Positions 34,678 to 43,645 are shown, numbered from the stretch's first letter. The stretch is DNA of 64,000 nucleotides from Ravibacter sp964559125 (GCA_964559125.1 CAZLGW010000001.1:227736-291735); one strand, 5' to 3'. Translations and numbers: made by a program. The notes: generated by a model not told the origin, from the letters alone.

Positions 34678-35481
34678 ATGCTGCTGAACTATGAAATACT
34701 TGGAAACGGGACTGAACCGCTTCTCGTATTTCATGGCATAGGGCAGACAGGAAAAGAATGTTTCAGCGCTTTTGAGCGTGAATTGGGTAGCCACTTTAAG
34801 ATCTGTGCTTTTGATCTGCCGTTTCACGGCGGGAGCGCTCCTCTCTTTCAGGCAGACAGGTGGGATCGGGGCAATGAGCCGGTTTCGCCGGAAGAATGGA
34901 GAGCGTTTTTAGCCGGTTTCCTTAGTGAGCAGGGTATATCACGGTTCAGTATTGCCGGGTTCAGCTTAGGCGGGAGGTTTGCGCTGGCTACGCTCGACCT
35001 GTTTTTTGACAGGATAGACAAAGCTTTCCTGATAGCGTCCGACGGGGTTATCGATCAACCTATATATCGCCTGGCTACAGGCTCCCGTATGATGAGGGGC
35101 GCCTTTTTCTCAGTGATGAAACGGCGTAAAGCTTTGCAGCGATTTGCCGGTATGCTTCAAAATCTGGGACTTATTCACATAAGCGTTACCAGGGTTTTAA
35201 ACCGCCTTACGGCTTCTGATGAACATGCCCTGCTGGTATTTCGTTCGTGGGTGAATTTCCGGAAGCTAAAGACATCAGGTGAATTTTACCGGAAAGACTC
35301 ATCCGTTTTTGAAGGCAAAGTTTTTCTATTTCTCGGCAAGTATGATCACCTCGTAAAAGAGCGTGATGTAAGACCCCTGCTCCGCAAGCTTGACCGGAGC
35401 CAGGTTATATGGCTGAATTCCGGTCATACCACTTCGGTTGACGCGACAGCCGCGGAGATCCGGAGAATTGAACAGGTTTAA
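34678..35481 (+). CDS. Alpha/beta-hydrolase fold protein
   Basis: 267 residues. The oxyanion loop appears as LLVFHGIGQTGKECF, the nucleophile elbow as SIAGFSLGGRFAL (Ser in GFSLGG), the acid near LFLGKYDHLVKERDV (Asp), and the base at LNSGHTTSVDA (His). So the triad is complete and a hydrolase of ester- or lipid-like substrates is expected. A cap region at ~115-210 is basic and variable. It starts 23 bases after the rhomboid gene and converges with the LytTR regulator. Confidence 0.85.
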   Translation: MLLNYEILGNGTEPLLVFHGIGQTGKECFSAFERELGSHFKICAFDLPFHGGSAPLFQADRWDRGNEPVSPEEWRAFLAGFLSEQGISRFSIAGFSLGGRFALATLDLFFDRIDKAFLIASDGVIDQPIYRLATGSRMMRGAFFSVMKRRKALQRFAGMLQNLGLIHISVTRVLNRLTASDEHALLVFRSWVNFRKLKTSGEFYRKDSSVFEGKVFLFLGKYDHLVKERDVRPLLRKLDRSQVIWLNSGHTTSVDATAAEIRRIEQV

Positions 35482-35503
35482 GATACGTGTAGCCGGGATG
35501 GAT

Positions 35504-36253
35504 CTATCTGAGGTTCATGAGCCTTAGAAACTCTTCTTTTTTTCGTCTGGATATGTCGAGCGTATGATTTCCCGTCAGCACGACGCTGCCACCTTCGCCT
35601 TTTATATACTTGATTACGTGATTCAGATTGATGAGGTGGGAATGATGTATACGGGAGAAGCCCGAGAGGCTGAGGAGGGAGTCAAAATCTTTGAGAGGTT
35701 TGCCAGCTACTTCTCTTTTGCCATTTACAAAATAGATTTCCGTATAAGAGCCGTCTGCCCTCAGGAATACGATGTCGTCGACTTCATAAAACCTGATATC
35801 GTGAATCCCGGGCACGGCTATCCGCCTCATTCCCTGGTTTTGAAACTGCATGTTATGAAGGAAGGAGAGGTAGGCCTTTTCATCCGGTTTCTGAGTCAGC
35901 TTTTTCCGCAGCTTCTCAATGGCAGTAATAAGTTCCTCCGGGTCTATCGGTTTAAGAAGGTAGTCGAGCGCGCTGAATTTAATGGCTTTTAAAGCGTGCT
36001 TGTCGTAAGCAGAAACAAAAATCACTTCAAACCGGATAGGCTTCAGGTTAGACAAAACTTCGAAGCCGCTCATTTCGGGCATCTGTATATCCAGGAAAAG
36101 AAGCTGCGGCTGGTAACGTCTTACTGCGTCGATTCCTTCGGATGGCGTTTCACAGATGGCAACAATATTGATATCGGGAGCGTATCTGGCTACCGCCATT
36201 GCAACGGCTTTCCTGCCGTCTTCCTCGTCGTCTATAATAATCGCGTCAATCAA
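35504..36253 (-). CDS. LytTR-type response regulator
   Basis: 249 residues. The receiver domain spans 1-120 (AIIIDDEEDGRKA; phospho-acceptor Asp55 in LLFLDIQMPEMSGFEV; VIFVSAYDKHALKAIKFSAL; DYLLKPIDPEEL). The LytTR DNA-binding domain spans ~145-245 (DIVFLRADGSYTEIYFVNGK, SGFSRIHHSHLINLNHVIKY, LDISRRKKEEF). It pairs with the kinase gene 35 bases upstream on the same strand, forming a LytS/LytR-type system. Target genes unknown. Confidence 0.94.
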   Translation of the reverse strand: MIDAIIIDDEEDGRKAVAMAVARYAPDINIVAICETPSEGIDAVRRYQPQLLFLDIQMPEMSGFEVLSNLKPIRFEVIFVSAYDKHALKAIKFSALDYLLKPIDPEELITAIEKLRKKLTQKPDEKAYLSFLHNMQFQNQGMRRIAVPGIHDIRFYEVDDIVFLRADGSYTEIYFVNGKREVAGKPLKDFDSLLSLSGFSRIHHSHLINLNHVIKYIKGEGGSVVLTGNHTLDISRRKKEEFLRLMNLR

Positions 36254-36288
36254 GGGGGTGTTCGTTATCTGTTATTTTTACCGATGTT

Positions 36289-38283
36289 TCAGACGGCTAT
36301 ATCCGGGTAGTTCGACAACTCGATGAGTACCCTGGTGCCGCAGGGGACTCCGTTGGGCTTTTTGAGATCTTCAAACCGGATAATAGGGGTTGACATATTG
36401 TGGGTAATCAGCCTGAGCCTGTCCTCAGTTATCTTAAGTCCCATCGAAGACTGATTTACTGTTCTTTGTTTTTTTAGCCGGTTTGAATGTTCCCTGCCGA
36501 CGCCGTTATCCTCTATTTTAAAAATGAGGGAATTTTCAGAATAGTCAACCGAAAGAAGGATACTGCCGCGTTCCTCGTCTTTTTTGTGATTAAGGCCATG
36601 CCAGATGGCGTTTTCAAGAAAAGGCTGCAGGATCATAGGCGGGATGTAGATTTCGTCAGGATCAAGCTGCGGAGAAACTACACAACGATAGTCAATAGCA
36701 TTTTTAAACCGCAGTTGTTCCAGTTCGATATAGGCTTTCATCAGGCGGAGCTCGCTGCTCAGCATCACTTCGGGAGCTTCGGAATTCTCGAGTATCAGGC
36801 GGATCATAATCGAAAGTTTACCGAGATATAACGACGCATCGCCGGTGTTCCCGGATAGGATCAGCTGATTGATCGAGTTCATACAGTTGAAGATGAAATG
36901 CGGGTTTACCTGTGCCCTGAGCGCTTTCATTTCCAGCTCGCGCAGTTCGTTCCTGAACCTCTCCTTATTTAATTCTTCATTTTTGAGCGCGATAGATTTC
37001 TGATTCCGCAGTCTCTGCCTGTAAACGTAATATATCAGGATTCCCGTGACGAGTGCAGCGATAAAAGCGAAAATGTAGAACTTCTGTGCTGCCTTCTGCC
37101 TCAATATTTCCTGCTCATGCAATTCTTTTTCTTTGGCCATAAGGGCGATCTGGTTGTCTTTTTCACTGGTTTCGTACATGACCTGCAGCTCGTTCAACTG
37201 CTTCTCCACGTCGCGTCCCATCAGGCTGTCTTTGACGGCAACATAGCTGTGGTGGTATTCCAGCGCCTTTTCGAAGCTGCTTCTCTCTGCGTAAACTTCC
37301 GACATATATTTGTACAAATCCTCAAGAACCGGTGTAACATCGGCTTCTGCAGCGAGTTGCAAGCCTTCAGCCAGGTATCTCTCAGCGTTTCCGAAACTTT
37401 TCATTTTAACATAAGTAGCGCCTATGTTCAGGAGTGTTTGGGCAGTAGAGAGCGGGTTCCCGTTTTTCCTCCGTATAGGCAGCGCTTTGAAATGTTCGGT
37501 AAGCGCTTCGGGGTACTTCTCCTGAAGCTGGAACATATACCCAAGATCGTCATAATCGTCCGCAACGTGATGGTCCTGGTTTAACTTAATCGAAATCTCC
37601 AGCGACCGGCGGTAGAAGTCCTTTGCACGGGAATAGTCTTTAATCCCGACAAATACGTCACCTAAATTGGATAGTGCGGCCCCGACAGCATTTTGATCAT
37701 CAAGGTCTTCTAATATCTCCAAAGCCTTTTTATAAGTGCTTCGCGCCTGGTCCCATTGCTTTTGCCTTTTGTAAATAGACCCGATCCCGACAAGCGTGTG
37801 CGCAGCATATAAATGGTTACCCTGGGTATAAAAGCTGTTGTACGCCTTCCAGTAGGCTTCAAGGCTTTTTATATAGTTCCCCATGAACTGGTAAATAACC
37901 CCGAGCTGATAATTCCCTTCGGCAAAATGGAACGAAGAAGAATCGGTTCCCAGATATTGCAGGTAATAACTGATGTTTTCCAGCGCTTCCGCATACATTC
38001 CCCGATGCCTGTTGACAACTCCATAATGTTTCTCTGCGAGGGCAACCCCTTCGTCCTCCATCCCGATCATTTTACCGATTATTTTAAGGCTGTCGGCATA
38101 AAGCAAGGCTGAGTCCAGGTTAACCCTTGTAAGCGTTATCGCTTCACAAACAGAATCCAGCTCGAGGATTTTCTCCTGGCCGAAAGAAGGTGGGGAAGCG
38201 GAGGTCTTGATCGTGTTCTGAGCCGTGACCGGGTATGAGCAGGCAAGACAGACTAGAATGGTAAAGAGTCGGGATTTCAACAT
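36289..38283 (-). CDS. TPR sensor histidine kinase (LytS-type HisKinase domain)
   Basis: 664 residues: signal peptide ~1-22 (LFTILVCLACSYPVTAQ), periplasmic TPR array ~70-370 (GSIYKRQKQWDQARSTYKKA and related units), one membrane segment at ~400-422 (FYIFAFIAALVTGILIYYVY), a coiled coil, then the His_kinase domain with LRAQVNPHFIFNCMNSINQL (His in NPHF) and an HATPase domain with YIPPMILQPFLENAIWHGLN and KIEDNGVGREHS. This architecture is common in Bacteroidota and always pairs with a LytTR regulator, which is encoded directly downstream. Signal unknown. Confidence 0.93.
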   Translation of the reverse strand: MLKSRLFTILVCLACSYPVTAQNTIKTSASPPSFGQEKILELDSVCEAITLTRVNLDSALLYADSLKIIGKMIGMEDEGVALAEKHYGVVNRHRGMYAEALENISYYLQYLGTDSSSFHFAEGNYQLGVIYQFMGNYIKSLEAYWKAYNSFYTQGNHLYAAHTLVGIGSIYKRQKQWDQARSTYKKALEILEDLDDQNAVGAALSNLGDVFVGIKDYSRAKDFYRRSLEISIKLNQDHHVADDYDDLGYMFQLQEKYPEALTEHFKALPIRRKNGNPLSTAQTLLNIGATYVKMKSFGNAERYLAEGLQLAAEADVTPVLEDLYKYMSEVYAERSSFEKALEYHHSYVAVKDSLMGRDVEKQLNELQVMYETSEKDNQIALMAKEKELHEQEILRQKAAQKFYIFAFIAALVTGILIYYVYRQRLRNQKSIALKNEELNKERFRNELRELEMKALRAQVNPHFIFNCMNSINQLILSGNTGDASLYLGKLSIMIRLILENSEAPEVMLSSELRLMKAYIELEQLRFKNAIDYRCVVSPQLDPDEIYIPPMILQPFLENAIWHGLNHKKDEERGSILLSVDYSENSLIFKIEDNGVGREHSNRLKKQRTVNQSSMGLKITEDRLRLITHNMSTPIIRFEDLKKPNGVPCGTRVLIELSNYPDIAV

Positions 38284-38585
38284 AGCCCTGGTAAAAAGCG
38301 CATATTAGAGATGTTAAATATAAGTTAAATGCAGGGGGAATACGAGAGTTAACGCTGTTGACCGTAATAAATTCACTTTGGGAGCCGGCACTTTTTGTTT
38401 ATCAGAAGCGTGTAGAAAAACTTCGATATTGTATTATTGGAAAAAATAGTTGATTTTGCGGCCTGATTTCTGTAATAGAGTTTTTTTTCTACTAAGACAG
38501 GTAGAGTAGCGTATTGACGCTATGCGACTTAGGCCGGTAGTAGCCGGCGTTTCAGGCATAGTAGCAAATCAACGTAGGGAGGTTA
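38284..38585. other. Intergenic region upstream of the CHAT gene
   Basis: About 300 bases between two divergent genes. I see no open frame, no perfect TAnnTTTG box and no terminator. A short inverted repeat (AGCGT-attg-ACGCT near 38510) and GCCG/CGGC repeats just before the CHAT gene may be regulatory. AGGGAGG, a purine-rich ribosome-binding-like stretch, sits just before ATG 38586; such strong Shine-Dalgarno-like sites are unusual in this phylum. Confidence 0.4.
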
Positions 38586-41195
38586 ATGTTGTTTCTTACT
38601 TTTTTAGCCTGGTTTGGTGTAGTAGCATTTTCCGGTGAGTCTGAACGGTCCGATCAGTTAAGAGATCAGGGTGAGAAATTATATGATCAGGAAAGGTACG
38701 AGGAAAGCCTGGTTTATTACGAGAAAGCTCTTGCTGAGGTAGAGAATAAAGACCCCGTGAGGGCGGCAAACCTGTGCAACGATATCAGCAGTGTCTATTA
38801 TGCGCTTCACCAGTTTGATCAGTCGATAGAAAACTGCAGAAGAGGCATTTCTATCCTGGATGGCAGCGCTCAAAAACCCGATTCTCTTTATTTTAAATTA
38901 TATTCAAGCCTTGGGACGATGTTTCACACCAAGGCTCTGGCAGACTCATCAACTTACTATTTTCTCTTATCAGATAAGTTGCTGAAGGAAAATACCCGGC
39001 TGGCCGACGAAATACCGGAATATGTACTGCACCACTATCTCAACCAGGGGAGATCGGTATGGAGAAAGCACCGCTTTTACGATAGTGTCGAGTATTTTGA
39101 GAATGCGCTCGAACTAAGTAAGAGGAAAAATATGTTTTCCGAGCTTTCCTATATTTATGCCAGCCTGGCAGAAGTGTATGATCTTTTGAAGCAGCATGAC
39201 AAGGCGCTTGAGTGGCGCCTTAAAGCTTTGGCCGGGCTCCCGGCCGACAGGCTGCAGTTAAGGCAGTCATTGTACGGGGGAATGGGGTATACGTATAGGC
39301 TTAAGCAAAACCCCGACAGCGCGTTGGTCTGGTTTAACAGGTCACTCGCTACACTGTCGCAGATCCGCAGCCGTAATGAAAGATACCAGGTTCAGTATTT
39401 TTATCTGTTGATGGAGCTCGGGGATCTGCAGATGAAGAAGGGGAATATGGGGGCCGCGCTGAAAATGTTGCGGGATGCCGAAACATTCTATCATAAGCAT
39501 GCTTTGTCGAAACCAGCGCTTTACAGTCAGCTGATGCTGTCCAAGGGAGATTTTGAAAAGCATTCAGGGCGATGGGATGCCGCAATGTCTTACTATGAAC
39601 GGTCATTCAGATCGGTTTCGTCCGATACGTCGGAAACAGGAGCGGGAAGTGCCGGGTATGTGAGATATCCCAAATATGCGATAAAAGCGCTGCAGGCCCA
39701 GGCCGAGCTATATAGCCTGCAGTACCAGAAAAATAATGAACTGGCAGACCTCGAAAAGTCCTATAAGTTTTATAGCGACCTGATTGCAGTAAAGAAGGAA
39801 GGGTATAAGCAGGTGGCTTCGAGTAGCGATGACCGGTATTTTTTAGCTTCCGATGTGGCGCCGGTGATGGATGACGCCATTGCGAACGGATTCGAATATT
39901 ACAGCAGAACGCGCTCTGACGAAGCGCTGGATGTGTTGTATAACCGTTTTGAAGATGCAAATACTACCTATCTGATGGATATTATTTCAGGCGGTCCTGA
40001 TAGCTATAGCAGGCAACTTTCGGGGGAGTTGCTGAAATTGAAAAATATCAGAGAATTAATGGATAAGGAATCGGTATTCATTTCCTACAAGCTTATCGGA
40101 AGCCAGCTCATGGCGTTTGTGGTATCAAAGGAAGATGTTCAGGTCGTAAAATGGGAAATTGATGAAAGAGAATTTGCAGCCAACCTGAAATCGTTGTTAC
40201 TGGAAGTGAAAATAAACCCGGGATTAGGGGCTTATGCCGGTTCAGCATATGCACAGAAATGCTATGAAGCACTGCTGAAACCCATCGAGAAATGGACGGC
40301 GCGTTACAGCCGGTGGATCGTGGTAAGAGACTGGAAGTTTTCGTCACTGCCGTTTGAAGTACTGGAAAAGGAGAAAGGGCAGTACCTCGCCGATAATCAC
40401 AGGATAGCCTATACTTATTCAGCTTCCTTTTTCTGGTTTCACCCTGTTCTTGCCAAAAAAATACCGGCCAGGAAAGATGCTTTTGTGTTTGCCCCTTTCA
40501 TCAGGGAAAAGCAAAGTATATATTCTATAGAAGGCTGGAAGCCCGTATCTGATGTAGAGGAAGTCCGGGCGCTCGGGCAGCGCTCCCTGTTAGGTAAGAA
40601 CGCAACGAAAAGAAGTTTCCTGGAGGAAAGTGAAAAACATTATATACTCAACCTGGCTACCCACGCATTTGCTGATCTTAAAAACCCTAACTCCTCCTAT
40701 GTGCAGTTTTATCCGGGGGTAGACAGCAAGCTATATCTTGAAGACGTAATTAAGCTCAGGCTGGAGCAGACACGGCTTGTTATGCTGAGCAGTTGTTTTG
40801 GAAATGAAGGAACCGAACTTGCCGGAGAGGGAACCATCTCACTCGCCTATGCATTCGCCCAGGCGGGCTGTCCTTCACTTATAACCACCACCTGGGAAGC
40901 CAACGAGAATACGATAAGCTTTCTTACGGTCAGCATAACCAGGTATATCGAAAAAGGACTTTCGCTGGACGAGGCGGTTCAGAAAGCCAGACGGGACCTG
41001 AGGACAAACGGGAAATATGGTAAATATGACCATCCCTATTTCTGGGCAAACATTAGTTTGCTGGGAAATCACTCGCCTGTATACCACAAGGAAAACATCC
41101 TGATCGAAAACTGGTATATCGTTTCTATCCTGCTTCTTTCGGGACTGGGCATCCTTATATGGAAGAGAAGATCCTCAATGGCTTATCGCTTCTGA
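38586..41195 (+). CDS. Membrane-anchored TPR-CHAT protease-like protein
   Basis: 869 residues. A hydrophobic export segment (MLFLTFLAWFGVVAFSG) is followed by TPR repeats across ~20-400 (QGEKLYDQERYEESLVYYEK and later units), a linker, and a CHAT (caspase HetF-associated) domain at ~560-830. The catalytic pair is visible: His693 in LNLATHAFAD and Cys737 in LVMLSSCFGNEGTE, followed by GEGTISLAYAFAQAGCPSLI. The last 40 residues hold one membrane segment (WYIVSILLLSGLGILIW) and a basic tail (KRRSSMAYRF). Topology therefore predicts a periplasmic TPR-CHAT protease anchored in the inner membrane. CHAT proteins in other systems are cysteine proteases activated by a partner, for example cleaving Csx30 in type III-E CRISPR. 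Neighbours are the tandem lipoproteins (convergent) and a sigma/anti-sigma pair. Confidence 0.88.
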   Translation: MLFLTFLAWFGVVAFSGESERSDQLRDQGEKLYDQERYEESLVYYEKALAEVENKDPVRAANLCNDISSVYYALHQFDQSIENCRRGISILDGSAQKPDSLYFKLYSSLGTMFHTKALADSSTYYFLLSDKLLKENTRLADEIPEYVLHHYLNQGRSVWRKHRFYDSVEYFENALELSKRKNMFSELSYIYASLAEVYDLLKQHDKALEWRLKALAGLPADRLQLRQSLYGGMGYTYRLKQNPDSALVWFNRSLATLSQIRSRNERYQVQYFYLLMELGDLQMKKGNMGAALKMLRDAETFYHKHALSKPALYSQLMLSKGDFEKHSGRWDAAMSYYERSFRSVSSDTSETGAGSAGYVRYPKYAIKALQAQAELYSLQYQKNNELADLEKSYKFYSDLIAVKKEGYKQVASSSDDRYFLASDVAPVMDDAIANGFEYYSRTRSDEALDVLYNRFEDANTTYLMDIISGGPDSYSRQLSGELLKLKNIRELMDKESVFISYKLIGSQLMAFVVSKEDVQVVKWEIDEREFAANLKSLLLEVKINPGLGAYAGSAYAQKCYEALLKPIEKWTARYSRWIVVRDWKFSSLPFEVLEKEKGQYLADNHRIAYTYSASFFWFHPVLAKKIPARKDAFVFAPFIREKQSIYSIEGWKPVSDVEEVRALGQRSLLGKNATKRSFLEESEKHYILNLATHAFADLKNPNSSYVQFYPGVDSKLYLEDVIKLRLEQTRLVMLSSCFGNEGTELAGEGTISLAYAFAQAGCPSLITTTWEANENTISFLTVSITRYIEKGLSLDEAVQKARRDLRTNGKYGKYDHPYFWANISLLGNHSPVYHKENILIENWYIVSILLLSGLGILIWKRRSSMAYRF

Positions 41196-41252
41196 AGTAG
41201 CTTTTTTTTTTAATAGCGTACTATCCCTGACAGCTCCAGGGGAGGCTTCCTT

Positions 41253-41396
41253 CTACGTCCTGTCTTCAGCACAATCAGCGCCTCCGCATATAGTTTTTGG
41301 CGGTTTGGACAGAGAGTCAGTAGCAGGATCGATATTTTGCTGGCTGCAGGCGTTGAGCAAGAGAGCGGTTCCGATTAAAAAAAAGATCTTTTTCAT
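41253..41396 (-). CDS. Tandem small lipoprotein, copy 1
   Basis: 47 residues from ATG 41396. Lipoprotein signal MKKIFFLIGTALLLNAC with lipidation Cys17, then a mature part of 31 residues ending KPPKTICGGADCAEDRT, which has two further Cys (37 and 42). It is the same protein as copy 2: the 47 codons differ at four sites, all synonymous (two in the signal region, two in the mature region). The array lies on the minus strand and its promoter end is at copy 4. Function unknown; no known bacteriocin, pheromone or RiPP motif is recognised. Confidence 0.85.
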   Translation of the reverse strand: MKKIFFLIGTALLLNACSQQNIDPATDSLSKPPKTICGGADCAEDRT

Positions 41397-41485
41397 GATA
41401 TTTTCCTGAGTGAAATATTTTAAATATTTGTGAGAGTAATCCTATGGTAATGATGAGAGTGTTCCTATGGTGTAATGAAAGCAGA

Positions 41486-41629
41486 CTACGTCCTGTCTTC
41501 GGCACAATCAGCGCCTCCGCATATAGTTTTGGGCGGTTTGGACAGAGAGTCAGTAGCAGGATCGATATTTTGCTGGCTGCAGGCGTTGAGCAGGAGAGCT
41601 GTTCCGATTAAAAAAAAGATCTTTTTCAT
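41486..41629 (-). CDS. Tandem small lipoprotein, copy 2
   Basis: 47 residues from ATG 41629, identical in amino-acid sequence to copy 1. A longer in-frame start at 41716 exists but the lipoprotein signal begins exactly at 41629 as in all copies. The spacer to copy 1 contains a partly repeated 'gagagtnnTCCTATGG' stretch, which also occurs in the spacer to copy 3, so the duplication unit includes flanking DNA of roughly 210-235 bases. Confidence 0.87.
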   Translation of the reverse strand: MKKIFFLIGTALLLNACSQQNIDPATDSLSKPPKTICGGADCAEDRT

Positions 41630-41694
41630 GATATTTTCTGGTAATATTTTTTTAAGTGTTTCTGAGAGTGATCCTATGGTGTAATGAAAGCTGG

Positions 41695-41838
41695 CTATGT
41701 CCTGTCCTCGGCACAATCAGCGCCTCCGCAGATAGTTTTTGGCGGTTTGGAGAGGGAATCAGTGGCCGGGTCGATATTTTGCTGGCTGCATGCGTTGAGC
41801 AGGAAGATGGTTCCGGCGAGTAAAAGGAGCTTTTTCAT
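41695..41838 (-). CDS. Tandem small lipoprotein, copy 3
   Basis: 47 residues from ATG 41838. The signal region has diverged (MKKLLLLAGTIFLLNAC) but the 31-residue mature part is identical to copies 1 and 2. Compared with copy 1 the mature coding sequence has ten synonymous differences and no replacement, direct evidence that the mature peptide is under strong selection while the signal peptide drifts. Confidence 0.87.
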   Translation of the reverse strand: MKKLLLLAGTIFLLNACSQQNIDPATDSLSKPPKTICGGADCAEDRT

Positions 41839-41930
41839 AAAGATATTGTCTGATAATTTGGAACAGATAATCTGAAATATTTAGAGCCTGGATTGAAACC
41901 GGACTATGTTAGTTATTAACTTTACTGTCT

Positions 41931-42074
41931 TTAAGTGCGATCTTCGGCGCAGTCGGCACCTCCGCATATAGTTTTCGGGGGTTTAGACAGGGTATCTGCC
42001 GCAGGGTCGATGTTTTGCTGGCTACATGCGTTTAAGAGAAACAGGCTGGCAGCGAGGAACAGAATCTTTTTCAT
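41931..42074 (-). CDS. Tandem small lipoprotein, copy 4 (promoter-proximal)
   Basis: 47 residues from ATG 42074: signal MKKILFLAASLFLLNAC, then a mature part with two conservative replacements (Thr26 to Ala, Ser28 to Thr) relative to the other copies and the same KPPKTICGGADCAEDRT end. It is the most diverged and presumably oldest copy, and it is closest to the divergent sigma factor gene at 42244, with which it shares a 169-base intergenic region that must hold the promoters of both. No perfect TAnnTTTG box is visible there. Confidence 0.86.
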   Translation of the reverse strand: MKKILFLAASLFLLNACSQQNIDPAADTLSKPPKTICGGADCAEDRT

Positions 42075-42243
42075 AATGTGAGGAATTTTTTGTTTCAACC
42101 TTTTATAGTATTAAGTGGCAGTGTTTTTTAAAGTAGGTTACTATCGCAGAAAAATTTTTAATCAAATCGGTTTTTTTGCGAAAAAACTGTTACTTCAGGT
42201 ACCTCAGAGTATATTAATAATTATAGAGAGCTCCTAGGTTTAT

Positions 42244-42825
42244 ATGAATAGTTTTTCGGACAGCGATATCGTTCATGGCATGCTGTCGGAAGATGAACGC
42301 TTGGCAAGTGAATCGCTGAAGCATTTGTACAAATCCTGCAGTCAAATGATTACTCAGATCGTTTGTTCTAACGGGGGGAATGTACAGGATGCTGAAGATT
42401 TGGTACAGGAAGTGTTGCTGATGTTTAGAGCGCAGCTGCTTTCCGGAAAGTTTGTATATAAGGAAGATGTCAGGTTGTCTACCTACATCTACCGGATGGC
42501 AATGAATCAGTGGATTACTATTTTAAGCCGGAGGAGTGCTGATGTAAGGAGGGTTGCTGAGTACCATGTACGGAACGAGGGGATGGACAGAGATCCTTCC
42601 AGGATTTTTGAAGATGTAGAGGAGACGAATACGTTTTGGGTAGTTTTTTCGAAATTAAGTCCTTTGGAGCAGGATCTGCTCAGGCATTATTACGATAAAA
42701 AGATGCCTTTGGAGCAAATAGCTAACTTGCTTGATATTAAAAGTGTGGATGCTGCAAAGATGTTGAAACACAGGACAATGCTCAAGCTAAGGAGGCTCAT
42801 TAAAAGATACCTCGGAACTATCTGA
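42244..42825 (+). CDS. ECF-like sigma-70 family factor
   Basis: 193 residues. Region 2 is clear (KHLYKSCSQMITQIVCSNGG, QDAEDLVQEVLLMFRAQLLS, DVRLSTYIYRMAMNQWITIL, SRRS), and region 4 is clear (LSPLEQDLLRHYYDKKMPLE, QIANLLDIKSVDAAKMLKHR, LKLRRLIKRYL). Distances match ECF factors. It is followed after 31 bases by a membrane protein with an anti-sigma-like N-terminus, so the two form a sigma/anti-sigma pair. It is divergent from the tandem lipoproteins. There is no SusC or FecR next to it, so it is not of the sulfatase-locus type. Confidence 0.92.
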   Translation: MNSFSDSDIVHGMLSEDERLASESLKHLYKSCSQMITQIVCSNGGNVQDAEDLVQEVLLMFRAQLLSGKFVYKEDVRLSTYIYRMAMNQWITILSRRSADVRRVAEYHVRNEGMDRDPSRIFEDVEETNTFWVVFSKLSPLEQDLLRHYYDKKMPLEQIANLLDIKSVDAAKMLKHRTMLKLRRLIKRYLGTI

Positions 42826-42856
42826 AGTTTTAAGTTAAACCAAGTATAAGACTAAT

Positions 42857-43537
42857 ATGAAAAGACCTCTGAATCCCGAAGAAATTACCGAGTGGATCGA
42901 CCGGTATATTTCCGGAGAAATGGAAAGTCAGGAGCGTATCCATTTTGAAGCAGCTCTTCTGGAGGATTATGATCTGGCGGCTCAGTTGGAAGAACAGGTG
43001 TATGCCAGGAACCTGTTGGAGAGAGTTTTCCAGGAAGAAAAGCTGAGAGGTCAGATAAAAACTTTTCAGAAGCAGGAAAAGAGGGAGGTATTTTTCAAAG
43101 CAGTTTTAAAATATTCAGTTGCTGCGTGTCTGCTGATCATAACGACATTCTCTTTTCTTTTGACAAGCATGCCTGTCTTCCCGGATTCAGAAAATGATTT
43201 TACGGTGATCAGGGGAGAAGACGAGAGTATTATGCGTCCTGATCGTAAGGTGGTATTTGATCGTTTCTTCGCGGGACAGGCTCATATAGCAGAGGGGCAA
43301 TATGCTGCCGCGGTAAGGGATTTTGAGCAGGTATTGGAGGAGAAGGACCTCCGGTCGTATTTCCGGGAGGCGGCTGAATGGCATCTTGTCGTAGCATACC
43401 TGAAAAGTGGTAGTTTGAGTAAAGCCAATGATTTATACAGGCAATTCAATACGTGTAATGATTGCGAGTACGAAGTTTCCAAATTGAATCGCTGGAAGAT
43501 ATGGCTGCAGATTCAGTATTCGCGAGCACTTTCCTGA
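42857..43537 (+). CDS. Membrane anti-sigma-like protein with periplasmic TPR domain
   Basis: 226 residues. Residues 8-60 resemble the cytoplasmic anti-sigma N-terminus (EITEWIDRYISGEMESQERI, then HFEAALLEDYDLAAQLEEQV): an 'x(3)YxxGEMxxxERxxFExxLxxDxxLA' pattern. One membrane segment lies at ~84-105 (LKYSVAACLLIITTFSFLLT). The periplasmic part (~106-226) holds TPR-like helices (FFAGQAHIAEGQYAAAVRDF) and a CNDC motif (Cys200, Cys203). It follows the sigma gene directly and is its probable regulator. A periplasmic TPR domain is a plausible partner or substrate for the neighbouring TPR-CHAT protein (inference). Confidence 0.8.
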   Translation: MKRPLNPEEITEWIDRYISGEMESQERIHFEAALLEDYDLAAQLEEQVYARNLLERVFQEEKLRGQIKTFQKQEKREVFFKAVLKYSVAACLLIITTFSFLLTSMPVFPDSENDFTVIRGEDESIMRPDRKVVFDRFFAGQAHIAEGQYAAAVRDFEQVLEEKDLRSYFREAAEWHLVVAYLKSGSLSKANDLYRQFNTCNDCEYEVSKLNRWKIWLQIQYSRALS

Positions 43538-43645
43538 TCACATAGTTTTCTTTCTTCTTCGGAATCTGGACTGAATGTAGCATTTTTATGAAATTCAGAT
43601 AAATTGGATCTGTGTATGTTCATCCCGTTACACCTTTTTCAACTT

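Noticed and set aside
35564..36310. Plus-strand open frames opposite the LytTR regulator
   Set aside because: Antisense shadows of a well-supported response regulator.
36289..38283. Link between the LytS/LytR-type pair and the neighbouring CHAT gene
   Set aside because: The two are divergent with a 300-base gap and no shared motif; nothing in the sequence ties them to the CHAT/lipopeptide module.
41475..41875. Two plus-strand open frames of about 65 codons across the lipoprotein array, and the idea of a CRISPR or satellite repeat
   Set aside because: They are antisense to copies 2 and 3. Repeat units are ~210-235 bases with diverging spacers and synonymous substitutions in the minus-strand frames, which fits duplicated genes rather than CRISPR or satellite DNA.
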